64,000 bases of DNA from Actinomycetes bacterium (GTDB lineage Bacteria; Actinomycetota; Acidimicrobiia; Acidimicrobiales; JAJYXR01), in contig JAJYXR010000003.1 of the NCBI GenBank assembly GCA_021801795.1, positions 1 through 64,000 on the forward strand. The letters run 5' to 3'. The position numbers and the translations under genes are program-made. Positions 1 through 8,628 of the stretch are shown here, one piece after another; position 1 is the stretch's first letter, and every line of letters begins with the position of its first letter. The notes beneath the pieces are model-generated. The model was not told the DNA's origin. It searched no databases and saw only the letters and a program-made list of their open reading frames with translations.

Positions 1-174
1 GAGCACTGGGTGATCTCGGGTAACCCAGCAGAGGAGCTCTCGTTCGTCAGCCCCGCCGGCAGGACCTTCAGAAGCCGGACGGTGCCCCTTAGGCCCGCCA
101 TCTCCGAGCGGATCTTCGGGCCCGGTGAGCCACGGGCGCCGGGCAGCCATCCCGAGAGCCCGAACGGACCCTAG
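1..174 (+). CDS. C-terminal fragment of a protein resembling DUF222/HNH endonucleases (cut by window start)
   Basis: The frame is open from base 1 to a TAG and gives 57 residues. The fragment begins with HWVISGNPAEELSFVSPAGR, followed by a Thr/Arg/Pro-rich tail. A GW-x-(I/L)-x-G-(N/D)-x-x-x-E-L-x-F-x-S-P-x-G-R pattern is common at the extreme C-terminus of actinobacterial DUF222/HNH endonuclease proteins, downstream of the HNH motif. The HNH motif itself would lie outside the window, so the family call rests on tail resemblance only. These genes are often multicopy in actinobacteria. No terminator is evident before the next gene. Confidence 0.45.
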   Translation, partial: EHWVISGNPAEELSFVSPAGRTFRSRTVPLRPAISERIFGPGEPRAPGSHPESPNGP

Positions 175-317
175 GAGCATGAGGGCCCTGGCTCGGGAGC
201 GGGCAGCATGCGGGGGGCAAGTGGGGCCCCGGGGCCGAGGACACTAAGGTCATGGAGCAGATGAGCAGCCACCGATCTCCTCACGATGCCGCGCGTAGGC
301 CAGCCCAGGTGAAGTAG

Positions 318-1190
318 ATGGCTACCGAGATGCCGGAACCTGCCTACCTCGGGTCCTACGACGGTACCCGGATAGCGGCCTACGACCTCGGTGGTCGCGG
401 ACCTGACCTGATCTTGGCCCATGCGACAGGCTTCTGCGCGTCGGTGCTCCTGGTCATGGCCAGGGAGCTTGCAGGAAGGTTTCGGTGCGTCGCGTTCGAT
501 GCACGGGGACACGGTCGCTCTGGTACGCGCCCCGGAGGTGACGACGAGTTCGACTGGCACGCCTTTGGCGCGGACGCCCTCTGCGTGGTGGAGGGCATGG
601 GCCTGAGGGAACCCTATGGCTTCGGGCACTCCTGCGGAGGAGCCGCCCTGCTGCTGGCCGAGGAGAGCAGCTCCTCCACCTTCTCCGGGCTCTACCTCTA
701 CGAGCCCGTCGTCTTCCCCTCCGACACACCACTCGAGCCGAGCTTCGAGAACAATCCACTATCAGCAGGGGCCCTCAGACGCAGGAGCAGCTTCGCGTCG
801 AGGCAGGAGGCACTGGACAACTTCGCGTCCAAGCCGCCCTTCGAGGCGCTCGACCCAGAAGTGCTGAAGAGTTACGTGGCCGACGGGTTCGTAGATGACT
901 CCGAAGGGGGCATACACCTGGCCTGTGACCCCAGACACGAGGCCATGATCTACGCGCAGGGCTTTTCCCACGATGCTTTCAGCAGGCTCGACGAGGTGAA
1001 GTGCCACGTCACTCTTGCATGCGGTGAGAAGACCGATGCGTTCGGACCGGACTTCCTCTCCCTGTTCGCCGCCAGGCTATCCAGTGTGGACACCGTGGTT
1101 CTCCCAGGTCTCCACCACTTCGGGCCCCTGGAGGCACCCGCGGAGGTGGCTGCTTCGGTCGCCGCGTCCCTCGGCGCTCTCTCGCCGTAG
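318..1190 (+). CDS. alpha/beta-fold hydrolase
   Basis: A 290-residue protein with the alpha/beta hydrolase layout. The oxyanion-loop region is HATGFCASV near residue 35, followed by FDARGHGRSG (about 60-70). The nucleophile elbow GHSCGG near residue 103 carries the catalytic Ser, and LHHFGPLEAP near the C-terminus supplies the likely catalytic His. The cap region is moderate in size. Substrate cannot be read from sequence; epoxide-hydrolase, esterase and C-C hydrolase functions are all possible. It stands alone between the DUF222-like fragment and a RecB-like nuclease, and its TAG abuts a four-copy tandem repeat. Confidence 0.85.
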   Translation: MATEMPEPAYLGSYDGTRIAAYDLGGRGPDLILAHATGFCASVLLVMARELAGRFRCVAFDARGHGRSGTRPGGDDEFDWHAFGADALCVVEGMGLREPYGFGHSCGGAALLLAEESSSSTFSGLYLYEPVVFPSDTPLEPSFENNPLSAGALRRRSSFASRQEALDNFASKPPFEALDPEVLKSYVADGFVDDSEGGIHLACDPRHEAMIYAQGFSHDAFSRLDEVKCHVTLACGEKTDAFGPDFLSLFAARLSSVDTVVLPGLHHFGPLEAPAEVAASVAASLGALSP

Positions 1191-1256
1191 GCCTGGACCC
1201 GGCGGAGCCTGGACCCGGCGGAGCCTGGACCCGGCGGAGCCTGGACCCGGCGGAGC
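1191..1256 (+). repeat. 16-bp tandem repeat, 4 copies
   Basis: Four identical copies of GCCTGGACCCGGCGGA begin at the first base after the stop codon of the alpha/beta hydrolase. The unit is not a multiple of three, as expected for non-coding sequence. It ends 31 bp before the RecB-like gene. Confidence 0.95.
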
Positions 1257-1287
1257 ATCTGATACAGCCTGCGCGTAGCCTGGCGAC

Positions 1288-2085
1288 ATGCCACTGCCGC
1301 TTCCACGCTCCCTCTCCCCATCCAAGGTCTCCAGCTTCAAGGACTGCGCGCTGGCCTTTCGCTTTTCGGCGATAGACCACCTGCCGGAGGCACCATCCGC
1401 ACCAGCGGTGAAGGGGACCTTGGTGCATGCTGCGCTGGAAGAACTCTTCTGGTCTTATCCTCCTGGACACCGGTCCCGGGAGGCAGCTAGTGCTTGTCTC
1501 GATGACGCCTGGAGCGCGCTCGTAGGCACGGAGGACTTCGTCTCGCTGGATCTCAGCCCCGAAGAATCTCAGGCTTTTCGTGGCGATGCAGAGCGCCTCG
1601 TCGAGAACGTCTTCCTGATCGAGGATCCCGACGGGATAGACGCCGCGGCTACCGAGCTCACTCTCGAAGCAGACGTCGACGGCGTTCGCCTGAGGGGGAT
1701 CATCGACCGGCTCGACCGCACCGAGGCCGGAGGATTCGTGGTGACCGACTATAAGACAGGGCGTGTCCCGAGGAACGGTCAGGAGCAGGGGCGCATGGCC
1801 GGGGTCCATTTCTACGCCATGCTCTGCCAGGAGATCCTCGGTGAGCGACCCGAGCGTGTCCAGCTGCTGTACCTCCGCGGTCCCACCGCCATAACCGCCG
1901 AGGTATCAGAGAGCTCGATCCGATCGCTGCGCCGCCGCACCAGCGCTCTGTGGAAGGCGATCGAACGTGCATGCGAGACGGAGGACTTCCGGCCAAGTCC
2001 CTCTGGCCTCTGCTCCTGGTGCAGCTTTAAGCCACTCTGCCCCATATATGCCGAGGAATCTGCCCCCGGAGGGTCGGACCACTAA
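1288..2085 (+). CDS. RecB-family PD-(D/E)XK nuclease with likely Fe-S cluster (Cas4/AddB-like)
   Basis: A 265-residue protein. It starts LSPSKVSSFKDCALAFRF, the usual N-terminal helix of RecB/Cas4-type nucleases, including the first cluster Cys. The nuclease core follows: GTLVHAALEELF (the conserved His, about residue 45), DGVRLRGIIDRLDR (motif II Asp, about 132-140) and VTDYKTG (Asp and Lys of motif III, about 152). QGRMAGVHFYAMLCQE is the QxxxY helix. C-terminal CSWCSFKPLC supplies the other three cysteines of a 4Fe-4S cluster. The size matches standalone actinobacterial RecB-like exonucleases. No cas genes are nearby, so a CRISPR role is not suggested. Confidence 0.88.
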   Translation: MPLPLPRSLSPSKVSSFKDCALAFRFSAIDHLPEAPSAPAVKGTLVHAALEELFWSYPPGHRSREAASACLDDAWSALVGTEDFVSLDLSPEESQAFRGDAERLVENVFLIEDPDGIDAAATELTLEADVDGVRLRGIIDRLDRTEAGGFVVTDYKTGRVPRNGQEQGRMAGVHFYAMLCQEILGERPERVQLLYLRGPTAITAEVSESSIRSLRRRTSALWKAIERACETEDFRPSPSGLCSWCSFKPLCPIYAEESAPGGSDH

Positions 2086-2115
2086 TCATCGGCGGAAGGC
2101 TCGAAAGGTCCCACC

Positions 2116-2709
2116 ATGTTTCTCGACCGCCCGACAGGCTTCGACAGCTTCGTAGACCGCCGCCTCGAGAGGCTTCGGGGCGTGAAGCCTCTGGACATCG
2201 GCGCGTCGGTGCTCTCCGCGCTAGGCGACTGGGGACTGGTGTGGTTCCTGATAGCCATCGCCAGATCACGAGACCCGGTAGCCAGACGAGGGGCACTTCG
2301 CGCCGTCGTATTCACCGGTGCCCTCGCACCGCTCGTGAACGTCCTGGTGAAGCACTATGCAGGTCGTTCCAGACCACCCAGATCCGCTCCTGGCCAGATG
2401 ACCTCTCCCGCACGGTTGGTGAGGTCTCCGCGTAGCTCCAGCTTCCCCTCTGGCCACACGCTCGCAGCATGCTGTGCCACGACCCTGCTGGCAGACGCCG
2501 GTTCCCGAAGATGGACCCTGGTGGTCCTGTCAGCCGGCATCGCCTGGAGCCGTGTCCACCTGAGACACCACCACGCCACGGACGTGATCGGCGGGGCACT
2601 CATCGGTACGGCTATGGGGCTAGCGGGCAGATGGGTCTGGCCACTGGCGCCCCGACAGGGCACCCTGCCCCGGACGAGCCCCAGCCCTACGCCCATCCTC
2701 CAGGGCTGA
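2116..2709 (+). CDS. PAP2-family membrane phosphatase
   Basis: A 197-residue integral membrane protein with the three phosphatidic acid phosphatase type 2 signatures: KHYAGRSRP (about residues 78-86), SSSFPSGHT (about 105-113) and the S-R-V-x-L-R-H-H-H-A-T-D block (about 141-152), followed by an IGGALIG transmembrane helix. The three motifs hold the catalytic Lys/Arg/His set. It probably removes a phosphate from a lipid pyrophosphate or phosphatidate at the outer membrane face. It follows the nuclease gene by 30 bp and may be cotranscribed with it. The specific lipid substrate is unknown. Confidence 0.9.
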   Translation: MFLDRPTGFDSFVDRRLERLRGVKPLDIGASVLSALGDWGLVWFLIAIARSRDPVARRGALRAVVFTGALAPLVNVLVKHYAGRSRPPRSAPGQMTSPARLVRSPRSSSFPSGHTLAACCATTLLADAGSRRWTLVVLSAGIAWSRVHLRHHHATDVIGGALIGTAMGLAGRWVWPLAPRQGTLPRTSPSPTPILQG

Positions 2710-2755
2710 TAGCTCCCATGGAATCGACGGGGCTCCAGCGGGGTTGACGTCATCC

Positions 2756-3364
2756 ATGAGCCTTCCCTCCTTCGCTGTCACCTATGACTACCGCTGTCCC
2801 TTTGCCCGTAACGTTCACGAGCACCTCATCACTGCCCTGGAAGACGGCGCAGACTGGGATGTCCGGTTCCTTCCCTTCTCCCTCACCCAGGTTCACGTGG
2901 ACGATGACGGCGGGGTGCCAGTCTGGGACGATCCCGACGCCTATGGCGACCACATGGCCATTGAGGCCGGATTGGTAGTGTCCAGGAACTCCCCGGAACG
3001 CTTTCTAGCTGTTCACCGCTCCCTGTTCGCTGCCCGCCACGACGAGGCTCGCGACATAACGGACAGGAAGGTGATATCCGAAGTCCTGGCCACCCACGGC
3101 GTCGAGCCGGAGCCGGTCTTCGCGGAGGTGGACGCTGGGTGGCCCCGGGAGGAGTTTCGCACTGCTCATACGAAGGCCGTGGACGAGCATCAGGTATTCG
3201 GCGTGCCGACCTTCATCGTAGGGCCGGACGCGGTCTTCGCCCGGGTAATGACTAGGCCGGCCGGAGATGCCCAGCTGGCACGCTCCACGATCGAGCGCAT
3301 AGTGCGCCTGACGGCAGACCACCCCGAGCTCAACGAGCTCAAGCACACCACTGTCAGGCGCTGA
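2756..3364 (+). CDS. DsbA/FrnE-family thioredoxin-fold oxidoreductase
   Basis: About 202 residues from the ATG at 2756 (a TTG lies four codons upstream). The N-terminal strand-helix YDYRCPFARNVHEHL carries a CPFA motif, so only the first active-site Cys is kept. The long helical insertion and the C-terminal GVPTFIVG segment with its cis-Pro fit the DsbA-like/2-hydroxychromene-2-carboxylate isomerase fold. There is no signal peptide, so it should be cytosolic, perhaps a mycothiol-linked oxidoreductase or isomerase. It is convergent with an LLM oxidoreductase, 6 bp apart. Confidence 0.8.
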   Translation: MSLPSFAVTYDYRCPFARNVHEHLITALEDGADWDVRFLPFSLTQVHVDDDGGVPVWDDPDAYGDHMAIEAGLVVSRNSPERFLAVHRSLFAARHDEARDITDRKVISEVLATHGVEPEPVFAEVDAGWPREEFRTAHTKAVDEHQVFGVPTFIVGPDAVFARVMTRPAGDAQLARSTIERIVRLTADHPELNELKHTTVRR

Positions 3365-3370
3365 CCGGCA

Positions 3371-4285
3371 CTAGGCCATCGAAGACGATGCCTCGGCCAG
3401 CACCTCCATCGTCGCCTCACGCTCTGCACTGTTACCGGTGAGCACTGCCACTACCTCCGTAGCACCGCCCTCGGCGAGACTGCTGAGCGTGGAGCGAACC
3501 TGGACAGCTGTTCCGACGATCGCCACCTCAGCTGGCCCGGCCGCCCCCTCACGATCCAGCATCGCCCGGTATGAGGGCAGATGACCGTAGATTACGAAGG
3601 CCTTTGCTACTCGATCACGCGCTGCTGCTTCGTCGCCCGTCACACAAATGGGTAGCCCTACGACCACCCGAGGCGCCGGTCGTCCGACTTCAGACGCCGC
3701 CTTCAGGATTCGCGGCACCACGTGCTCGCGAATGGTGGTGGGACCCGTCATCCACGTCACCGTGCCGTCAGCCAGCTCTCCGGCCACCTGGAGCATCATC
3801 GGCGCGAGCGCCCCCACTAGCACCCCTGGAGCAGACACACCCTTCACGTCGAGGGCCCCGAGGGTGTTCGCCCGCACCGTCTCCCCCTGGAAGGACACCT
3901 GCTCACCATGTAATAACGGCACCAGCACCGACAGGTACTCGCGCATCCGCAGCGCGTTCTTCTCGAATGGGTAGCCAAACACCCCTTCGATGACCACCTG
4001 ATGTGACAATCCCACACCGAGGGTGAGGCGGTCACCAGCGGCAGCTTGAACCGTAAGTGCCTGAGTAGCCATAACGATCGGGTGGCGAGGCTGGATCGGC
4101 ACCACCGCGGTGCCCAGTGCTATGCCTGGCACCTCACGCCCGACCATGGCCAGCAGGCTCAGGGCATCGTAACCGAATATCTGCAAGGCCCACACCGAAG
4201 CCAGTCCGGCCTGAGAGGCATTTCTTGCCTGGGAGATCACATCGTCTATCGGCCTGTCCACGTCGAGCATCAGACCTACCTTCAC
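3371..4285 (-). CDS. LLM-class F420-dependent oxidoreductase
   Basis: A 304-residue (beta/alpha)8 luciferase-like monooxygenase-fold protein. N-terminal MKVGLMLDVDRPIDDVISQA is followed by ASVWALQIFGYDALSLLAMVG and the GTAVVPIQPRHPIVMATQAL barrel strand, typical of F420-using LLM enzymes. The GTG start is supported by an AGGAGG six bases upstream. Its substrate is unknown. It is divergent from the nitrobindin gene, sharing a short intergenic region of about 95 bp. Confidence 0.85.
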   Translation of the reverse strand: MKVGLMLDVDRPIDDVISQARNASQAGLASVWALQIFGYDALSLLAMVGREVPGIALGTAVVPIQPRHPIVMATQALTVQAAAGDRLTLGVGLSHQVVIEGVFGYPFEKNALRMREYLSVLVPLLHGEQVSFQGETVRANTLGALDVKGVSAPGVLVGALAPMMLQVAGELADGTVTWMTGPTTIREHVVPRILKAASEVGRPAPRVVVGLPICVTGDEAAARDRVAKAFVIYGHLPSYRAMLDREGAAGPAEVAIVGTAVQVRSTLSSLAEGGATEVVAVLTGNSAEREATMEVLAEASSSMA

Positions 4286-4380
4286 CGGAGCCTCCTCAGG
4301 TTCGCCGCCTGATCAGATCAGGCTTGGTGACGACGGTAACATGCCATCGTGAAGCCTGCGACGTACACCTCGGTCCGCTG

Positions 4381-5028
4381 ATGGCTTCCGATGGCCCCAC
4401 AGCGCCAGGTGACCAGCCTGGTGCCGGCAGCGGGTCGGGTGCTGCCGACCAGCCTGGTGCCGGCGACCAGCCTGGTGCCGGCGCAAGGGTCGACTCCCCT
4501 GCCTATGGGTTCGCTGGAGGCCCTGAATCTCACGGCTCCTCAGGGGGCCCTCCGCTGCACGAGCTGCTCCTTCCACTGGCCTTCCTGGTCGGTGTGTGGG
4601 TGGGCGAGGGAGAGGGTCGCTACCCCACCGTTACTCCCTTCCGCTACGGGGAGGAGATCCACGTCTGGCACACCGGCAAGCCCTTCCTCGCCTACGCACA
4701 GAGAACCTGGGATCTCGACGATGGTAGGCCGCTACATGCCGAGACGGGTTACTGGAGGCTCGCGGGGAATGGGAAGGTCGAGCTGGTGCTGGCCCATCCT
4801 ACCGGAGTAGCCGAGGTCTCCGAAGGTGAGGCCGCAGGCACATCGGTTAGCCTGAGTAGCAGATCCTTGGGTCTCACCTCGACTGCCAAGCAGGTGACAG
4901 AGCTTGTGCGAAGATTCGAGGTGAAGGGGACGCGCCTCACCGAGACCTTGGAGATGGCTGCCATGGGCCATCCACTCCAGCCCCACCTGCACGCGGTTCT
5001 CGAACAGGTGGCGCGCGCGAAGCCATAG
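4381..5028 (+). CDS. nitrobindin-family heme-binding beta-barrel protein
   Basis: About 215 residues from ATG 4381. An N-terminal low-complexity stretch of about 45 residues has three DQPGAG repeats. The nitrobindin/THAP4-like domain then begins: LLPLAFLVGVWVGEGEGRYP holds the G-x-W-x-G-x-G signature of the first strand, followed by FRYGEEIHVWHTGKPFLAYAQRTW. The C-terminal MAAMGHPLQPHLHAVLEQ provides the conserved His that ligates heme iron in characterised nitrobindins. Known members bind ferric heme and react with NO or peroxynitrite. The upstream open frame (to 4117) crosses the divergent LLM promoter and is probably not translated. Confidence 0.88.
   Translation: MASDGPTAPGDQPGAGSGSGAADQPGAGDQPGAGARVDSPAYGFAGGPESHGSSGGPPLHELLLPLAFLVGVWVGEGEGRYPTVTPFRYGEEIHVWHTGKPFLAYAQRTWDLDDGRPLHAETGYWRLAGNGKVELVLAHPTGVAEVSEGEAAGTSVSLSSRSLGLTSTAKQVTELVRRFEVKGTRLTETLEMAAMGHPLQPHLHAVLEQVARAKP
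4411..4482 (+). repeat. 18-bp in-frame repeat (DQPGAG), 3 copies
   Basis: GACCAGCCTGGTGCCGGC occurs three times, the last two adjacent and the first separated by 18 bp. It lies in the N-terminal linker of the nitrobindin gene and preserves the frame. Confidence 0.9.
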
Positions 5029-5071
5029 CGCCCGCGCTGCGCGCTCGGCGATGCCGGAGCCACGGCTGGCG

Positions 5072-5086
5072 CGGCGGCAACCGCCG
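5072..5086. other. short perfect inverted repeat between nitrobindin and purE
   Basis: CGGCGG-CAA-CCGCCG forms a 6-bp stem with a 3-nt loop, 44 bp past the nitrobindin stop. There is no T-run after it, so it would be at best a weak or non-canonical terminator. Confidence 0.3.
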
Positions 5087-5145
5087 GGCAAGAATGCTAT
5101 GGCCATGACTTCAGCATTTGCTGCCAGATGAGGAGAAGATAGGCA

Positions 5146-5649
5146 ATGTCGGTCGGCATAGTGATGGGGAGCGCATCGGATACCGGGATCATGGACGGTG
5201 CCGCGGAGGCCCTACGCGAGCTGGGCATCGAGTTCGAGGTCCGGGTCCTATCGGCGCACCGGACTCCTGACGAGGCCCTGGCTTTCGCTCGCGAGGCGGC
5301 TTCCAAGGGCATCAGGGTGATCATCGCGGGTGCCGGTGGCGCGGCCCACCTGGCTGGCGTGCTGGCTGCGGCGACACCTCTTCCGGTCATAGGCGTGCCG
5401 ATCGCGCTGGCGAACCTCGGTGGCCTTGACTCCCTGCTGTCCATGGTCCAGATGCCAAAGGGCATCCCCGTGGCCACCGTGGCCGTGAATGGCGCTCGGA
5501 ATGCAGGCCTACTGGCAGCGCGCATCATCGCTCTGGGGGACCAGAAGGTTGCCGCGGCTCTGGACGCCCAGCGCGAGGACATGGCGGCCCAGGTCCGTGC
5601 TTCCGACACCGAGGTCCGTTCCAGGTACGCTGCCGACCGGACCGCCTGA
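5146..5649 (+). CDS. purE: N5-carboxyaminoimidazole ribonucleotide mutase PurE
   Basis: A 167-residue class I PurE. It converts N5-CAIR to CAIR in purine synthesis. The diagnostic N-terminus [20 protein letters not shown] is followed by [14 protein letters not shown] with the catalytic His, [17 protein letters not shown] and [27 protein letters not shown], which together line the nucleotide and active site. Length is normal. GAGGAGAAG upstream of the ATG serves as ribosome binding site. The usual partner purK is not adjacent, which is atypical. It is followed by a 26-bp tandem repeat. Confidence 0.96.
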   Translation: MSVGIVMGSASDTGIMDGAAEALRELGIEFEVRVLSAHRTPDEALAFAREAASKGIRVIIAGAGGAAHLAGVLAAATPLPVIGVPIALANLGGLDSLLSMVQMPKGIPVATVAVNGARNAGLLAARIIALGDQKVAAALDAQREDMAAQVRASDTEVRSRYAADRTA

Positions 5650-5674
5650 GCAGGCTTCCATCCGCCCAGAACCG

Positions 5675-5745
5675 TCCGCCGTATCCAAAAGCCCTCGCTG
5701 ACCGCCGTATCCAAAAGCCCTCGCTGACCGCCGTATCCGGAAGCC
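5675..5745. repeat. 26-bp tandem repeat, about 2.7 copies
   Basis: The unit ACCGCCGTATCCAAAAGCCCTCGCTG occurs nearly twice, followed by a diverged partial third copy. It begins 26 bp after the purE stop and fills the gap to the convergent LLM gene. The unit is not a multiple of three. Confidence 0.9.
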
Positions 5746-5776
5746 GAACAACGGCCACACGGAGGAACTATGCCGG

Positions 5777-6730
5777 TCAGACGCGTGGTGCCAGATCCTC
5801 CAGTGCTTGGTGCAGGTCCGTGCCCGACGGGAGCAACCCGAGAACCGGCACCGTAACCCCATTCTCCACGTAGCGGCTCACCTGCTCGCGGCAATGCTCC
5901 GGTGGACCATGTATCACCAACTCGTCGACCACCGCGTCTGGAATCGTCTCTAGGGCCCTACGCCTATCACCAGAGCGCCATGCCTCCCACATGTCCTCCA
6001 GGAGCGGCCCACGTCCCAGCCACTCGTGGAAGGCGGCGTAGACCTCCACGTTCAGGTAGGCCGCGATGCCCATCCGCCCGACGGTCCTGGCCCGTTCGGC
6101 ATCTGCCGTCGGGCAGACGAATATCCGAGCCACCACCTCTTTGCCCACACCCACTTCTGGCACTACCTTGGCTACGTCCTCGGCCGAGAGCCAGTTCACG
6201 ATCGCGCCGTCTCCCTCGCGGCCAGCCAGCCTCAGCATTCCAGGACGCAGCGCTGCGAGGAGTATCGGTGGCGGCGTGTGGAGCTTCCTCCCGAGACGGA
6301 AGCCGTGGACGGAGAAGGTCTCGTAATCCTGGTCGATCCTCTCGCCGGCAAGGGCGCCGCGCAGGAACCGCATGGTATCGCGAACCCTCTTGTAGGGCTC
6401 CACGAATGATCCCGCATTCCACTGTTCGACGATCACGTCAGATGAGGAGCCAATACCGAGGAAGAACCTACCTGGTGCCAACTCGGCCATGGTCGCTGCC
6501 TGCACCGCCAGCAGCCCCGGTCCGCGTGTATAGACCGGGACGACCGCCGTGCCGACGTTCAGAGTCGGCTGCCAGGCGGTCGCGAGCGCCAGGGGCACGA
6601 ACCCGTCCGTGCCGTTGGCCTCACCCGTCCATACATCGGTGAAGCCGAGATCGACCAGCTCCTTGAACACCCGGTCGTGCTCGAAAAGGGGAACGTCGTC
6701 GAAGGGGATGGTTATGCCGTAGCGCCTCAC
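5777..6730 (-). CDS. LLM-class F420-dependent oxidoreductase
   Basis: About 317 residues if started at GTG 6730; an in-frame GTG at 6766 would add 12 residues. The internal start is preferred because the protein then opens with RRYGITIPFDDVPLFEHDRV, the usual first barrel strand. DVWTGEANGTDGFVPLALA, VGTAVVPVYTRGPGLLAVQAATMAEL and FFLGIGSSSDVIVEQWN are typical of F420-binding LLM enzymes. C-terminal HGPPEHCREQVSRYVENGV is the family's end region. Substrate is unknown. It is convergent with purE. Confidence 0.85.
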   Translation of the reverse strand: MRRYGITIPFDDVPLFEHDRVFKELVDLGFTDVWTGEANGTDGFVPLALATAWQPTLNVGTAVVPVYTRGPGLLAVQAATMAELAPGRFFLGIGSSSDVIVEQWNAGSFVEPYKRVRDTMRFLRGALAGERIDQDYETFSVHGFRLGRKLHTPPPILLAALRPGMLRLAGREGDGAIVNWLSAEDVAKVVPEVGVGKEVVARIFVCPTADAERARTVGRMGIAAYLNVEVYAAFHEWLGRGPLLEDMWEAWRSGDRRRALETIPDAVVDELVIHGPPEHCREQVSRYVENGVTVPVLGLLPSGTDLHQALEDLAPRV

Positions 6731-6766
6731 AGCGCCAGTGTTACACCCTCGCGCGATGCTCGTCAC

Positions 6767-7084
6767 ATGAACACCCAGCAGTCCCTACCACTAGAACCCG
6801 GCGACCCACCCCGCCGAGCACCCACCAGGCCTCCTGATGCGACCAGTCGTGCTGGAGGCGTGCATCGACAGCGACGCCATCGCTTCGGGGAGGCTAGCTG
6901 GAAGCTCGATGCGCGCACTCGTCAGATCGGCCTCGAAGGACTCCAGCGGGCCCGCCAGGCCCTGGCATCTATCGAACCAGCGCCCGCTCCCCCCCAGGCC
7001 GCCATAGCACAGCCCGGATACGCACAGCCGGCGGATGCGCTGATCAGACGTGAAAATGCCCTCCGCTCTCACACGGCAGCCTAG
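6767..7084 (+). CDS. possible small actinobacterial protein, unknown function
   Basis: A 105-residue frame with an ATG in the divergent gap between two solid genes. Its centre, RFGEASWKLDARTRQIGLEGLQRARQAL, reads like a real amphipathic helix with ordered charge. The rest is Pro/Ala/Arg-rich. No ribosome binding site is visible, so it would have to be leaderless. No function is proposed. Without it, 6767-7161 is about 395 bp of otherwise empty sequence. Confidence 0.4.
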   Translation: MNTQQSLPLEPGDPPRRAPTRPPDATSRAGGVHRQRRHRFGEASWKLDARTRQIGLEGLQRARQALASIEPAPAPPQAAIAQPGYAQPADALIRRENALRSHTAA

Positions 7085-7161
7085 AGTGCCCGTCCAGCTT
7101 CAGGGCAACAGGAGGCCCAGATGCGCCCCCCAGCCGGAGAAAACGCATTACGGTCGCGAAG

Positions 7162-8001
7162 GTGACATCGCTCGTCGAAGACCTCGGATACCCCGCCGAC
7201 GCGAAGCTCCTGATCATAAACTGCGACGACCTGGGCTTCTGTCATGCCTCGAACACCGGGGTGTACAGCGCGCTGCGCGAGGGAGTGGCCACCAGCGCCA
7301 GCCTGATGGTTCCATGCCCCTGGGCTCGTGGTGCCGCAGTGGCCTACCGTGGCGAGGATGTCGGGGTCCACCTCACGCTGAACTCCGAGTTCGACCTCTA
7401 CCGATGGGGACCAATCACCCATGCCCCCTCCTTGCTGGACGGTGACGGGGGTTTCCCGAGAACGGTCATCGACGTGTGGGACCACGCGGACCTCGACGAG
7501 GTCCGCCGCGAGTGCCGTGCACAGATAGAGCGGGCGGTGCTCTGGGGCTTCGATGTCAGCCATCTCGATTCCCACATGGGCACGGTACAGATAAAGTCGG
7601 AGTTCTTCGACGTCTACCTCGACATGGCGATCGAGTTCGCCCTGCCGCTCCGGCTCTCTGGCGCGGGAACGGAGGGGCTGATCGGCTTCCCCTTCAGGAG
7701 CCTCGCCGCAGAGGCGGGAGTGGTCTTCCCCGACGAGCTTGTCTTCGTGCCAGGCGTGGGCAGTCGGTCCTCCCTGCTCGATGCGCTGCCGACCCTCTCC
7801 CCAGGGGTGACCGAGGTATACCTTCACCCAGCCGTCGACAGCCCTGAGCTACGGGCCATGGCGCCTGACTGGGAGGGACGGGTGGACGACCACGACCTAC
7901 TGGTGAATGGGTCGACCCTGCGGGACGCGCTGGAGGCTGCGGGGATCACCCTCATCGGTTACAGGGAGCTGAGAACCCTTATGAGGTCGAGGCTTCCATG
8001 A
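7162..8001 (+). CDS. ChbG/HpnK (YdjC)-family carbohydrate deacetylase
   Basis: A 279-residue protein. LLIINCDDLGFCHASNTGVY (about residues 14-33) has the metal-binding Asp pair of the YdjC family. EDVGVHLTLNSEF (about 69-81) gives the conserved His, and DVSHLDSHMGT (about 131-141) gives two more His ligands. Known members remove acetyl groups from chitobiose or hopanoid-linked N-acetylglucosamine. EVYLHPAVDSPELRA near residue 220 is the C-terminal active-site strand. Start is GTG. The acetylated substrate here is unknown; no chitin or hopanoid genes are adjacent. Confidence 0.87.
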   Translation: MTSLVEDLGYPADAKLLIINCDDLGFCHASNTGVYSALREGVATSASLMVPCPWARGAAVAYRGEDVGVHLTLNSEFDLYRWGPITHAPSLLDGDGGFPRTVIDVWDHADLDEVRRECRAQIERAVLWGFDVSHLDSHMGTVQIKSEFFDVYLDMAIEFALPLRLSGAGTEGLIGFPFRSLAAEAGVVFPDELVFVPGVGSRSSLLDALPTLSPGVTEVYLHPAVDSPELRAMAPDWEGRVDDHDLLVNGSTLRDALEAAGITLIGYRELRTLMRSRLP

Positions 8002-8032
8002 CGCTGGCGCGCCTGCCCGGTGCATCCAGGGA

Positions 8033-8611
8033 ATGCTGATCACCGGCGTAGTCATTCTTGGGGACCCACCTGGTGATCGAGTCCGTATGACCGATGTCCA
8101 GCTCGTGATCGACTCTCATGGTATCGGGGTCACCCGGTCGCCCACCGATACCCCCCGGGTGCTCCCCTGGGCTTCTGTGGCTCGGATAAGCGTCACCGAC
8201 TACGTCGATCCCGGTCAGAGTCCTGCGTCTTGCCTGGAGTCCGCCACCAGCGTCACACGAGGTGCCTCGCCTCGCGCCGCGGGTGCAGGAGAAACCGGCA
8301 CCGGGGCCCAGGTGGTCATAGAGACCGCTGAGTCCACCTACCGGTTCCTCGTCCCTGGATCTGACGCTGGTGCCCTTCGGGCCACCTTGGAAGGCCTGGG
8401 CCGCCCCTATGGCGCCAGCTACACCGGGACATCCGGCACGATCCCAGGCGACAGGTCAGAGGGAACCTTCGAGCGGATCAGACCAGTCATCATCGTCGTG
8501 CTGGTCATCGCAGTCGCTGCCATGGTCGCGGTGATTCTCGCCCAGAGCGCAGGCGCCCTCCACCTGTCGTTCCTCGACGGCGCAGCTACACCGGCGCACC
8601 TAGGCACATAG
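8033..8611 (+). CDS. membrane-anchored protein of unknown function with a possible PH-like domain
   Basis: A 192-residue protein. The N-terminal 130 residues are beta-rich: VQLVIDSHGIGVTRS, PRVLPWASVARISVTDYV and QVVIETAESTYRFLVPGSD resemble the paired-strand pattern of small bacterial PH-like domains. A single transmembrane helix (VIIVVLVIAVAAMVAVILA, about residues 152-170) follows, with a short tail. An ATG at 8087 is an alternative start. It is convergent with the SCP2 gene and has no recognised partner. Confidence 0.65.
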   Translation: MLITGVVILGDPPGDRVRMTDVQLVIDSHGIGVTRSPTDTPRVLPWASVARISVTDYVDPGQSPASCLESATSVTRGASPRAAGAGETGTGAQVVIETAESTYRFLVPGSDAGALRATLEGLGRPYGASYTGTSGTIPGDRSEGTFERIRPVIIVVLVIAVAAMVAVILAQSAGALHLSFLDGAATPAHLGT

Positions 8612-8628
8612 CCCACGCAGCCTCGGAG

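Noticed and set aside
1288-2085. Cas4 as sign of a CRISPR system
   Set aside because: The nuclease is the generic RecB-like type with an Fe-S cluster; no cas1, cas2 or repeats lie nearby.
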